From: Mycobacteroides sp. CBMA 271
Lineage (GTDB): Bacteria; Actinomycetota; Actinomycetes; Mycobacteriales; Mycobacteriaceae
DNA: 64,000 bases
Assembly (NCBI RefSeq): GCF_009729205.1
Contig: NZ_VTHB01000009.1
Span: 1 to 64,000, forward strand
Reading direction: 5' to 3'
The notes beneath the pieces are model-generated. The model saw only the letters and a list, made by a program, of their open reading frames with translations, did not search any database and was not told the origin of the DNA. Of the stretch, positions 1-6,653 are shown in pieces. The translations under genes and the position numbers were made by a program. Position 1 is the first letter of the stretch; each line of letters opens with the position of its first letter.

Positions 1-131
1 GGCAGGCGCAGTGGAACACCGCGATGGAAGAGCTCGTCCGCGCCTACCGCGCCATGGGTGCCACTCACGAGACCAACACACTCTCGATGAATGCCCGCGA
101 CATGGCCGAAGGAGCCAAGTGGGGCGCGTAA
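1..131 (+). CDS. EsxH-like WXG100 protein, C-terminal part only
   Basis: This is the last 42 residues of a gene cut by the window edge; the frame runs from base 3 to TAA at 129-131. The peptide reads QAQWNTAMEELVRAY and later ARDMAEGAKWGA. This closely follows the end of M. tuberculosis EsxH (TB10.4) as I remember it, including the Trp after QAQ and the final AKWG. WXG100 proteins of this type are small helical-hairpin substrates of type VII (ESX) secretion and normally pair with an EsxG-like partner, which should lie just outside the window. The next genes are not ESX-3 structural genes, so this is probably a stand-alone esx pair near a PPE gene and not the ESX-3 core. The family call is firm; which paralogue it is remains open. 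Confidence 0.8.
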   Translation, partial: QAQWNTAMEELVRAYRAMGATHETNTLSMNARDMAEGAKWGA

Positions 132-195
132 GCACCCACGGAACCTTGGTTCCTGATAATCCGTTGTGAGTAACTACTTCAGAAGGAAACACACT

Positions 196-420
196 ATGTC
201 TGAGCAGACCTTCGCCATCAGTGGAATGCACTGCAAGTCCTGCGTCATGGGGGTGACCGAAGCCCTGACCGCGCTCGATCCGGTGCATGAGGTGTCCATC
301 GATCTGGATCCTCAGGGGGCGTCGATGGTGCGCGTCGTATCCGATAGCGCGCTGTCGGTGCAGGAGGTTCAGGAGATACTGGTCCGGGCGGGCGGAGACT
401 TCGCCGTCGCTGCCGGGTAG
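196..420 (+). CDS. Small heavy-metal-associated (HMA) domain protein, copper-chaperone type
   Basis: This 74-residue protein is a single ferredoxin-like HMA domain. The metal loop GMHCKSC is near the start, with Cys13 and Cys16 forming the CxxC site, and is followed by a helix. The family binds Cu(I) or similar soft metals and passes them to P-type ATPases. I chose ATG 196 because the purine-rich AGAAGGAAA lies just upstream; an in-frame GTG at 166 would give 84 residues but has no better site. No CtpV/CopA-type ATPase or CsoR repressor lies beside it, so its partner must be elsewhere. It ends 26 bases from the convergent methyltransferase gene. The fold is clear; copper specificity is inferred. 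Confidence 0.82.
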   Translation: MSEQTFAISGMHCKSCVMGVTEALTALDPVHEVSIDLDPQGASMVRVVSDSALSVQEVQEILVRAGGDFAVAAG

Positions 421-446
421 CACTTCCGGGCGGAAGTGCCAGTATC

Positions 447-1253
447 TCAGCCGAACTCGACGACGGTATGCGGCGCGCGCAGCCGATCGAGGCCGGGTAG
501 CGCATACAGCAGTGGGCCGGCCCAGCGCAGTAGCGGGCCACGCCCGGGCGGCATCCGTAGCTCGCGAACGCTGCGGATGCCGGGGATGGCGCGGAGCTCG
601 TCGTACTGGTTGGCGGTGAACGAGAACGGCATTGGCGGCACGATGTAGTGCTCGCTGAGCTTCATGCCGCGCTGTGAATGGTTGCTCAAGAACCGCGGTA
701 TGGAGTCAAAGACCAGCCGCCCACTGGGAAATCTTCTGGCGCAGGACGCAATCAGGTCGAGAACCAGATCGCGTTCCAGGTACTGGAACAGACCCTCGGC
801 GGTGATCAACACCCCGTTGGTGTCATCAACCCTGTCCATCCAGGAATGGTCGAGGGCGGACTGGGCGCAGTAGTGCAGCCGGTCCGAGGGCGGAAGCAAC
901 TGCTGGCGCAGGCGCACAATGGGATCGAGGTCCACCGACAGCCACGTCAGCTCGCCGTTGTCGATGCGCCAGAAGCTGGTCTGTAGTCCCTCTGCCAGGG
1001 CCACCACCGTGGAGCGCGGGTAGGTGCTCAGGTATTCGCGTGATGCATCGTCGAATATCAAGGCCCGCAAGGCAGTAGCTTGATGTGTTCGACCGAAGCG
1101 TAGATAGTCGTAGTCGAGGCTGCCGTGCAAGGTGATTGCCATCGGATCATCGATAATGCCGTCACGTCGCGCCGCCTCGGTCGCGCGCTGATGCAATGTG
1201 AGAAGCGCGGTTTCGGATACCCCGCCGAGGTGGCGAGCATCGATGACTGGCAT
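447..1253 (-). CDS. Class I SAM-dependent methyltransferase, LCMT/PPM family
   Basis: The likely protein has 268 residues and begins MPVIDARHLGGVSETALLTL. It shows the pattern of the mycobacterial leucine carboxyl methyltransferase-like group (PF04072): an N-terminal ETAL helix, a SAM motif I region at VVALAEGLQTSF with a degenerate glycine loop, the acidic end of strand 2 in WLSVDLDP, and EGLFQYL further on. Such enzymes methylate carboxyl or hydroxyl groups, often on polyketide-like or small substrates; the substrate here is unknown. The frame stays open to 1421, but that longer start would overlap the divergent PPE gene and adds sequence without family features, so ATG 1253 is preferred. 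The 166 bases between the two genes would hold both promoters. Confidence 0.78.
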   Translation of the reverse strand: MPVIDARHLGGVSETALLTLHQRATEAARRDGIIDDPMAITLHGSLDYDYLRFGRTHQATALRALIFDDASREYLSTYPRSTVVALAEGLQTSFWRIDNGELTWLSVDLDPIVRLRQQLLPPSDRLHYCAQSALDHSWMDRVDDTNGVLITAEGLFQYLERDLVLDLIASCARRFPSGRLVFDSIPRFLSNHSQRGMKLSEHYIVPPMPFSFTANQYDELRAIPGIRSVRELRMPPGRGPLLRWAGPLLYALPGLDRLRAPHTVVEFG

Positions 1254-1419
1254 GAACCGACTGTACGGTACGGCTGCATGACGTGGGAATTCCTGGCGCG
1301 CAACGGTAAATGTGATTTCGGACGCTGATTCTGATCGCGCGGGAACTATCCGCCCAGCAGTCCGACTACTCCTACGGTGACGCGAAACGGCTTGCGTCCA
1401 TTCTTCAGGGAGGCGGCGC

Positions 1420-2838
1420 ATGTCTGCACCGATTTGGATGGCTGCGCCTCCCGAAGTGCATTCGGCGCTGTTGAGTTCGGGCCCGGGTCCTGGACCGCTG
1501 CTTGCCGCTGCTGCGCAATGGCAAGAACTCGCACACCAACATGCGCTGGCGGCGGTGGAGTTGATCCAGGTGTTGGCGGGGGTTCAGGCAAGCAGTTGGC
1601 AGGGGCCCAGCTCATCTGAGTACGTGGCAGCTCACGGACCGTACCTCGCTTGGCTGGAGCAATCCGCTGTCGAGAACACGGCCCTTGCCACGCAACATGA
1701 AACGACCGCCGCTGCGTATTCGAGTGCTTTGGCGGCTATGCCGACGTTGGCGGAGTTGGCCGCCAACCACGCCGCTCATGGGGCGCTTATCGGCACGAAT
1801 TTCTTTGGTATCAACACCATTCCCATCGCGCTGAACGAAGCGGACTATGTGCGGATGTGGGTGCAGGCTGCCGCCACCATGGGCTTCTACCAAGCCGCGA
1901 GCGACACGGCGACCTCGGCGATACCGCCTACTCAACCGGCACCACAGATCCTTGGACCCGGAGGTGAAGCCCGTAGCGGCCAATCAGATATCCCGGGTTC
2001 GCCGGACCAGATCACGCAAATGCTGCAGGGTTTCCAACAGTGGTTCGAGAAGCTGGGCTTCAATCCGGCGACCTCGGCTGTCCTGGCGGTCATCATGCTG
2101 TTCCTCTACGACCTTCTCTGGTACCCGTACTACGCCTCATACCTTTTGCCTTTCCTCATCCCTGCCCTGAGTGGGTTGGCAGGCCTGGCGGCCCTGCTCA
2201 ACCTGCGGCCCCCGGTCGCGGCGGTCTCCGCTCCGGTGCCCGCGCCGTCGGGAGACCGACCGTTGCCACGTCAGGCCCACCACGTGGAGCCGAACCTGGC
2301 CGTCGGGCTGGGCCCCGCCCTGGCTTCCACTCCCACTGGCGGCTCGTCGTCGGCCACGCCGGTATCGGGAGCACCGGCCTCGAACACGGCCGGCACTCCG
2401 GCGCCGGCCGCCGGAATCAGTTACGCCATACCCGGGTTGGTGCCGCCCGGGGTGAGTTTTGGCCCGAAGAGCACCAAGAAATCATCGGGCGTCGCAGTCG
2501 ATACGGTCGACGCGAGTGTCGCCTCAAGTGCTGTCGCCGTCGCCAGAGCCCGACGACGACAGCGCAGCAAGAGCAAGGCTCGAGCCGATGGTCGGCGCTA
2601 TGAATTCCTCAAAGAGACAATGGATATGGGCACGACAGGCGAAGCGTCCACCGGTGCTGATATCGCTGATCGGGCCGGGACGGGTCGGGGCGCCGGTCCT
2701 CTCGGTTTCGCCGGCACCGCCCCGGTCGCGGTAGGCGCGGATACCGCGCGGACACTCCGTCTCTCCTCGGGCGACACGCAGCAGGTGGTTCCGATGCTTC
2801 CGAGCACCTGGGACGCCAACGGTACCGAACGGACTTAG
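1420..2838 (+). CDS. PPE family protein, PPE-PPW subgroup
   Basis: This 472-residue PPE protein starts MSAPIWMAAPPEVHSALLS, with the Pro-Pro-Glu signature at residues 10-12 and the WQG turn between the first helices near residue 59. The N-terminal domain of about 180 residues would pair with a PE partner and an EspG chaperone for ESX export. A hydrophobic segment lies around residues 220-265, followed by a Pro/Ala/Ser-rich linker and a basic stretch near 375-390. The end carries GFAGT (429-433) and PMLPSTW (458-464), the two marks of the PPE-PPW subgroup. No PE gene adjoins it on the 3' side, and an EsxH-like gene lies 1.3 kb upstream. PPE12 sits near phoP in M. tuberculosis, but I do not claim orthology. 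Confidence 0.9.
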   Translation: MSAPIWMAAPPEVHSALLSSGPGPGPLLAAAAQWQELAHQHALAAVELIQVLAGVQASSWQGPSSSEYVAAHGPYLAWLEQSAVENTALATQHETTAAAYSSALAAMPTLAELAANHAAHGALIGTNFFGINTIPIALNEADYVRMWVQAAATMGFYQAASDTATSAIPPTQPAPQILGPGGEARSGQSDIPGSPDQITQMLQGFQQWFEKLGFNPATSAVLAVIMLFLYDLLWYPYYASYLLPFLIPALSGLAGLAALLNLRPPVAAVSAPVPAPSGDRPLPRQAHHVEPNLAVGLGPALASTPTGGSSSATPVSGAPASNTAGTPAPAAGISYAIPGLVPPGVSFGPKSTKKSSGVAVDTVDASVASSAVAVARARRRQRSKSKARADGRRYEFLKETMDMGTTGEASTGADIADRAGTGRGAGPLGFAGTAPVAVGADTARTLRLSSGDTQQVVPMLPSTWDANGTERT

Positions 2839-2987
2839 CTCTCCTACCTGGGTTTATAAGCCACGCTTTGGACCTACTTCTCGATTCGTCACTACTCAGA
2901 ACCGCTACGACGTCGAACAATCGATGGCAGGCGCCGGTACCAATGCCGGTGATGTTCTTGGTTTTTCCTCGTAAGGAGGGCGGAAGA

Positions 2988-4025
2988 GTGAGTGAGTACG
3001 GGTGGACAGTGGTCGGTGCGGGTCCCGCAGGAATCGCGGCGGTGGGAAAGCTCCTGGACCACGGCGTGCCGCCCGCTTCTATCGCGTGGATCGACCCGGA
3101 TTTCACCGCTGGTGATCTTGGCGCGAAATGGCGTGCGGTGCCGAGCAATACATCGGTGAAGCTGTTTATCAGTTACCTGACGGGTGCGGCATCCTTCCGT
3201 TTCGGCCGTGCACCGCATTTCGCGCTGAACGATCTCGCGCCCACGGACACCTGTCTTCTTGGGGACGTGGCCGACCCGCTGGTCTGGATCACCGGGCAGC
3301 TCTGTACGCAGGTGAATGCATTGCGGACTACCGCGACCGGACTTTCGCTGCAGGGCGGTAGGTGGACTGTGCAGTCGGAACTGGGTGACATCACGTCGAA
3401 GAATGTGATCCTGGCGGTCGGATCGGTACCCAAGACACTCGACTATCCCTGGTTGAACGAGGTCCCGATCGAGGCCGCGCTCAATCCTGAAAAGCTCGCG
3501 CAACAGCCGTTGGAGGGCGCCACGGTGGCCGTGTTCGGCGCGTCGCATTCAAGCATGATCGCGTTGCCGAACCTGCTCGCCGGCTCCGCAGCCAAGGTGA
3601 TCAACTTCTATCGCGGCCCGCTGCGCTACGCGGTGGATATGGGGGATTGGACGCTCTTCGGCGACACCGGTCTAAAGGGTGAGGCCGCGCGGTGGGCGCG
3701 AGAGAACATCGACGGAGTGCTGCCGGATCGGCTCGAAAGGTGTTCGGTCGACAGCCCCGAGTTCCCCGAGACGCTCCAGGGCTGTGACTATGCCGTGTAC
3801 ACCGTCGGGTTTAACCCCAGGGAGCTCCCCGCCACCCCGCAGTGGGGCCACCTGGAGTGCAATGCGTCCAACGGAATCATCGCGCCCGGTCTCTTCGGGG
3901 TCGGAATTGCCTTTCCGGAGTATCGGATTGATCCAATGGGCTTCGGTGAGCACCGCGTGGGGCTACAGAAGTTCATGGACCGCCTGAACAAGGTAGTGCC
4001 GCTGTGGCTGAAGTACGGATCATGA
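2988..4025 (+). CDS. FAD-dependent oxidoreductase, flavin-monooxygenase-like
   Basis: This 345-residue protein starts at GTG 2988, placed 8 bases after a perfect AAGGAGG (2973-2979); longer in-frame starts upstream lack a site. An N-terminal Rossmann motif GAGPAG (near residues 8-13) binds FAD. A second dinucleotide motif, VFGASHSS, lies near residue 183, as in NAD(P)H-binding flavoprotein hydroxylases. The chain between them has the ordered strands of a pyridine-nucleotide-disulfide type fold, but no redox-active CxxC pair is seen, which favours a monooxygenase or a non-disulfide reductase. The substrate is unknown. Its stop overlaps the next gene's start (ATGA), so the DUF202 membrane protein is translated with it. 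Confidence 0.75.
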   Translation: MSEYGWTVVGAGPAGIAAVGKLLDHGVPPASIAWIDPDFTAGDLGAKWRAVPSNTSVKLFISYLTGAASFRFGRAPHFALNDLAPTDTCLLGDVADPLVWITGQLCTQVNALRTTATGLSLQGGRWTVQSELGDITSKNVILAVGSVPKTLDYPWLNEVPIEAALNPEKLAQQPLEGATVAVFGASHSSMIALPNLLAGSAAKVINFYRGPLRYAVDMGDWTLFGDTGLKGEAARWARENIDGVLPDRLERCSVDSPEFPETLQGCDYAVYTVGFNPRELPATPQWGHLECNASNGIIAPGLFGVGIAFPEYRIDPMGFGEHRVGLQKFMDRLNKVVPLWLKYGS

Positions 4026-4369
4026 CGACCGGCGCATCGGTAGAGGCTGAACCCGACTACCGATTCACCCTCGCCAATGAACGGACCTATCTGGCCTGGG
4101 TGCGTACCTCGCTGGCGCTGATCGCCAGCGGCGTCGCGCTAATGCAGTTTGTTCCGGAGTTTTGGATTCCCGGTGCCCGACATGCGGTGAGCATCGTGTT
4201 GGTGACGACGGGTGGTCTGCTGGCTATGGCGGCCGAACGACGGCGTCGCCGGGTGCAGGATGCGATGCGCCGCGATGACGCACTTCCGCCGAGCCACATG
4301 CCGACGCTGCTCAGTGGGCTGCTGCTGGGGATGGTCGTGCTATTGGTGGCGCTGCTCGTTAAGGGCTAG
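4022..4369 (+). CDS. DUF202 (YidH-type) inner-membrane protein
   Basis: This 115-residue protein starts at ATG 4022 in an ATGA overlap with the flavoprotein gene. The motif LANERTYLAWVRTSLALIASG is the standard opening of DUF202 (PF02656): a charged NERTxLAWxR stretch running into the first membrane helix. Two more hydrophobic segments follow, near residues 45-65 and 90-113, separated by the Arg-rich loop ERRRRRVQD. The molecular role of the family is not known. The coupling to an oxidoreductase suggests a shared envelope-linked function, which is only an inference from position. Confidence 0.83.
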   Translation: MTTGASVEAEPDYRFTLANERTYLAWVRTSLALIASGVALMQFVPEFWIPGARHAVSIVLVTTGGLLAMAAERRRRRVQDAMRRDDALPPSHMPTLLSGLLLGMVVLLVALLVKG

Positions 4370-4431
4370 TGGGTGTGGTGGTCTGCGAACATGTCGTCGA
4401 TGCTGACCGCTAAGCTGTACGACGTTCCAGC

Positions 4432-4506
4432 GCCTCCTTAGCTCAGTGGTAGAGCAACATACTTGTAATATGTAGGTCATCGGTTCAATCCCGATAGGGG
4501 GCTCCA
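4432..4506 (+). tRNA. tRNA-Thr (anticodon TGT), CCA encoded
   Basis: A complete cloverleaf can be drawn. The acceptor arms are GCCTCCT and AGGGGGC, with one G-T pair. The D arm is GCTC/GAGC. The anticodon stem ACATA/TATGT encloses CTTGTAA with anticodon TGT, reading ACA. The T arm is ATCGG/CCGAT around TTCAATC. The discriminator is T, and CCA is encoded at 4504-4506. Without CCA the gene is 72 bases and has no long variable arm. Confidence 0.96.
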
Positions 4507-4550
4507 CACGGCATCCGAGTTTGTCGGTGCCTGCCCGTAGTTTCACGCCC

Positions 4551-4955
4551 ATGAGACTCTGTCTTGGCTGCGGTGCACCACTTTCCAAGCGCAGCCAGAA
4601 GATCTATTGCGGCAATGGCTGCCAGTCGGTGGTCCGACGAGCCGCAAGCATTAAACTCTGGCTCGAATCGGGCGAGGCGTGGGTCGACAGTCGGCGGGGA
4701 CACTACATCCGCGCGTTTCTCGCCGAGGCTCAATCGGGCCGCTGTGCAATCTGCGGCGGAGCGAGCACCTGGCAAGACCTCCCACTCGCTCTGGTCTTGG
4801 ACCACATCGACGGAAATCCGACCAACAATTGTCGAGAGAATCTGCGACTCATCTGCCCGAATTGCGACTCACAACTGCCGACCTACAAGAGCCGCAATCG
4901 CGGCAATGGCCGCAGCTTCCGCCGGCAGCGCTACGCCGAGGGCAAGTCGTACTAG
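4551..4955 (+). CDS. HNH endonuclease with zinc-ribbon cysteines
   Basis: This 134-residue protein starts at ATG 4551, 45 bases after the tRNA; a GTG at 4521 would add ten residues. Two cysteine knuckles open it (CLGCG and CGNGC). Then come CAICGG and the HNH core: LDHIDGNPTNN supplies His and Asp, followed by Asn and LRLICPNC. The Cys pairs around the core are those of zinc-stabilised HNH nucleases found in actinobacteria and their phages. It likely nicks or cleaves DNA, but the target is unknown. Its place directly behind a tRNA gene suits a remnant of an integrated element, though no integrase or att duplication was seen. Confidence 0.82.
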   Translation: MRLCLGCGAPLSKRSQKIYCGNGCQSVVRRAASIKLWLESGEAWVDSRRGHYIRAFLAEAQSGRCAICGGASTWQDLPLALVLDHIDGNPTNNCRENLRLICPNCDSQLPTYKSRNRGNGRSFRRQRYAEGKSY

Positions 4956-4994
4956 CGAGCCCGCTTAGTCGGACTCACCTGCGGTGTTTGATTC

Positions 4995-5050
4995 TCTTCA
5001 CGCAAGCGGCTCGTCGCCGGCCGGTTCTCTTCGCGCAAGCGGCTCATCGA
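4995..5050. repeat. Dispersed 25-30 bp repeat, locus A (two units)
   Basis: Two copies of the same short unit lie here in reverse orientation (4995-5015 and about 5023-5050). Read on the minus strand the core is close to GATGAGCCGCTTGCGCGAAG. The same pair arrangement occurs at 17101-17160 and 54303-54357. Here it encodes the C-terminus of the neighbouring minus-strand gene. In the last unit one base change, GCGCGAAG to GCGTGAAG, creates that gene's TGA stop at 4998-5000. Confidence 0.85.
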
Positions 5051-5771
5051 TTACCCGCTCGGACTGCACCGGTCGCGGGGAACTCGTCGGCCGCGCGGGT
5101 CGTCTTCGGGGCAGGAACCCGCCGAGCGGGCTGATCACCGAGCTGAGCGCCGAGACGGTGTCGGTGAGCAACTCGATGGTGGGAGTCAGCGCGTCGATAC
5201 TCGGCGCCGCCTTCGTCAGCACCTCGGACAGGTTGGCCAGCTGCTGCAGCGGTCCATCCTTCGCGGTGAACTTGTCGAGGACGCCCTCTTCACGCATCAG
5301 CCGTTCGAGAATCCCGTCCTCGGCGAGTAGCTGGTCGACCAGGCCACCCGGTGACAACGCTCGGTCAAGGGCGCCGTCCTGGGAGGTCAGTCGGTCGACG
5401 GGTCCGTCCTTGGCGAAGAGCCTGTCGAGCACACCCCCGGGTTCGGTGAGCCTGTCGGCAAGTCCGCCGGGCGCCATGATGCGCTCCACCGGCCCGCCCG
5501 GTCGCAGCGCCCTGCCGATCGGTTTGTCCTCCTCCATCAGTTCGGCGACCTTCATCGCCGACTGCAGGGGACTCTTGCGGCCGACCATCCCCAGCAGGGA
5601 TTCGGCGGCGCCCACCAGCCCCGCTCCGGGGGAGTCGGCCGGTTGTCCGTCGGGAAGTTCGGCGAGGAGCTCACGGCCGGTTTCGATGGCCTTGGACGCC
5701 ACCGCCAGCCCGGTGTCGGCAACCGCCAGCGACACCCTCAGCGGCGCGGTGAGCAGCGACACCAGCTTCAT
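4998..5771 (-). CDS. Decapeptide-repeat protein upstream of phoP
   Basis: This 257-residue protein starts at ATG 5771. Residues 81-180 are ten consecutive units of exactly ten residues with the pattern (P/K/E)(G/D)G-x-(L/V)-(D/E)-R-L-x-x; examples are PGGLADRLTE, PGGVLDRLFA, KDGPVDRLTS and EDGILERLMR. The N-terminal 60 residues are a hydrophobic/amphipathic helical region without a clear signal peptide; residues 185-215 form another helix. The tail after about residue 238 is DEPLARREP and AGDEPLA, encoded by the dispersed repeat. I do not recognise a catalytic family. Regular ten-residue Gly-Gly turns suggest a small solenoid or a series of short amphipathic helices. By position it would match Rv0756c, divergent from phoP, but its role is unknown. 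Confidence 0.75.
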   Translation of the reverse strand: MKLVSLLTAPLRVSLAVADTGLAVASKAIETGRELLAELPDGQPADSPGAGLVGAAESLLGMVGRKSPLQSAMKVAELMEEDKPIGRALRPGGPVERIMAPGGLADRLTEPGGVLDRLFAKDGPVDRLTSQDGALDRALSPGGLVDQLLAEDGILERLMREEGVLDKFTAKDGPLQQLANLSEVLTKAAPSIDALTPTIELLTDTVSALSSVISPLGGFLPRRRPARPTSSPRPVQSERVIDEPLARREPAGDEPLA

Positions 5772-5830
5772 GGCAACAACTGTAAGGCCCAAAAGGATCG
5801 AGCGGAGTCACGCGGTTGGCTGACAATCTG

Positions 5831-5859
5831 CTGTGAGGAATTCACAGGAACCTCACAGT
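5831..5859 (+). promoter_or_regulatory. Putative PhoP box upstream of phoP
   Basis: TCACAGG (5842-5848) and TCACAGT (5853-5859) are direct repeats separated by 4 bases. This is the 7-4-7 arrangement known for mycobacterial PhoP sites. A third half-site, CTGTGA (5831-5836), stands inverted just upstream. The cluster ends 45 bases before the chosen phoP start, fitting autoregulation. It may also affect the divergent decapeptide-repeat gene. Confidence 0.7.
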
Positions 5860-5903
5860 GAAGATACAGCGCACCGTAAATTTTGGGGGGAAGATTGGCA
5901 GCG

Positions 5904-6653
5904 GTGAGCATCACAACGGGCACAGCAGAGACGCGTTCGGAAACCTTCTCGGCCAACGGCACCACTCCGGCCAAGGTGCTGGTGGTCGATGATGAGTCGA
6001 ACATCGTCGAACTGCTGTCGGTGAGTCTCAAATTCCAGGGTTTTGACGTCTACACCGCCGACAGCGGTGCCGCGGCCCTGGATCTTGCTCGCACCGTTCG
6101 TCCCGATGCGGTGATCCTCGACGTCATGATGCCCGGGATGGACGGCTTCGGCGTCCTGCGTCGCCTGCGGGCGGACGGGATCGATGCCCCGACGCTGTTC
6201 CTCACCGCACGTGACGGGCTGCAGGACAAGATTGCCGGATTGACATTGGGCGCCGACGATTACGTGACCAAGCCGTTCAGCCTGGAAGAGGTCGTCGCGC
6301 GGCTGCGGGTGATCCTGCGACGCTCCGGGATGGGCTCGGAGCCGGCGCGCAAGTCGCGGCTCAGCTTCGCCGACATCGAGCTCGACGAAGACACCCACGA
6401 GGTGTGGAAGTCCGGTGAGCCGGTTGCGCTTTCACCCACCGAATTCACGCTGCTGCGGTACTTCATGATCAATGCGGGCACCGTGCTTAGTAAGCCCAAG
6501 ATCCTCGACCACGTCTGGCGTTACGACTTTGGTGGTGACGTGAACGTCGTCGAGTCGTATGTCTCGTATCTGCGCCGCAAAATCGACAACGGCGAGAAGC
6601 GCTTATTGCATACGCTTCGCGGCGTGGGATACGTATTGCGCGAGCCGCGCTAG
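5904..6653 (+). CDS. phoP: Two-component response regulator PhoP
   Basis: This OmpR-type regulator has about 249 residues. The receiver domain (about 25-140) has the acidic pair in VLVVDDES, the phospho-acceptor Asp73 in ILDVMMPGMDGF, and Lys123 in VTKPFS. The winged-helix DNA-binding domain follows (about 155-249), with SPTEFTLLRYF and VVESYVSYLRRKID. The sequence is nearly superimposable on M. tuberculosis PhoP from memory. PhoP controls sulfolipid/acyltrehalose synthesis, ESX-1 support genes and acid response there; the target set here may differ. The start is uncertain: GTG 5904 is chosen behind the G-rich GGGGGGAAG, with TTG 5895 or 5883 as alternatives. The stop overlaps the phoR GTG by one base, so both are co-translated. 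Confidence 0.95.
   Translation: MSITTGTAETRSETFSANGTTPAKVLVVDDESNIVELLSVSLKFQGFDVYTADSGAAALDLARTVRPDAVILDVMMPGMDGFGVLRRLRADGIDAPTLFLTARDGLQDKIAGLTLGADDYVTKPFSLEEVVARLRVILRRSGMGSEPARKSRLSFADIELDEDTHEVWKSGEPVALSPTEFTLLRYFMINAGTVLSKPKILDHVWRYDFGGDVNVVESYVSYLRRKIDNGEKRLLHTLRGVGYVLREPR

Noticed and set aside
4370..4431. Integrase attachment site duplication at tRNA-Thr
   Set aside because: No second copy of the tRNA 3' end was seen in the following sequence and no integrase gene is present.
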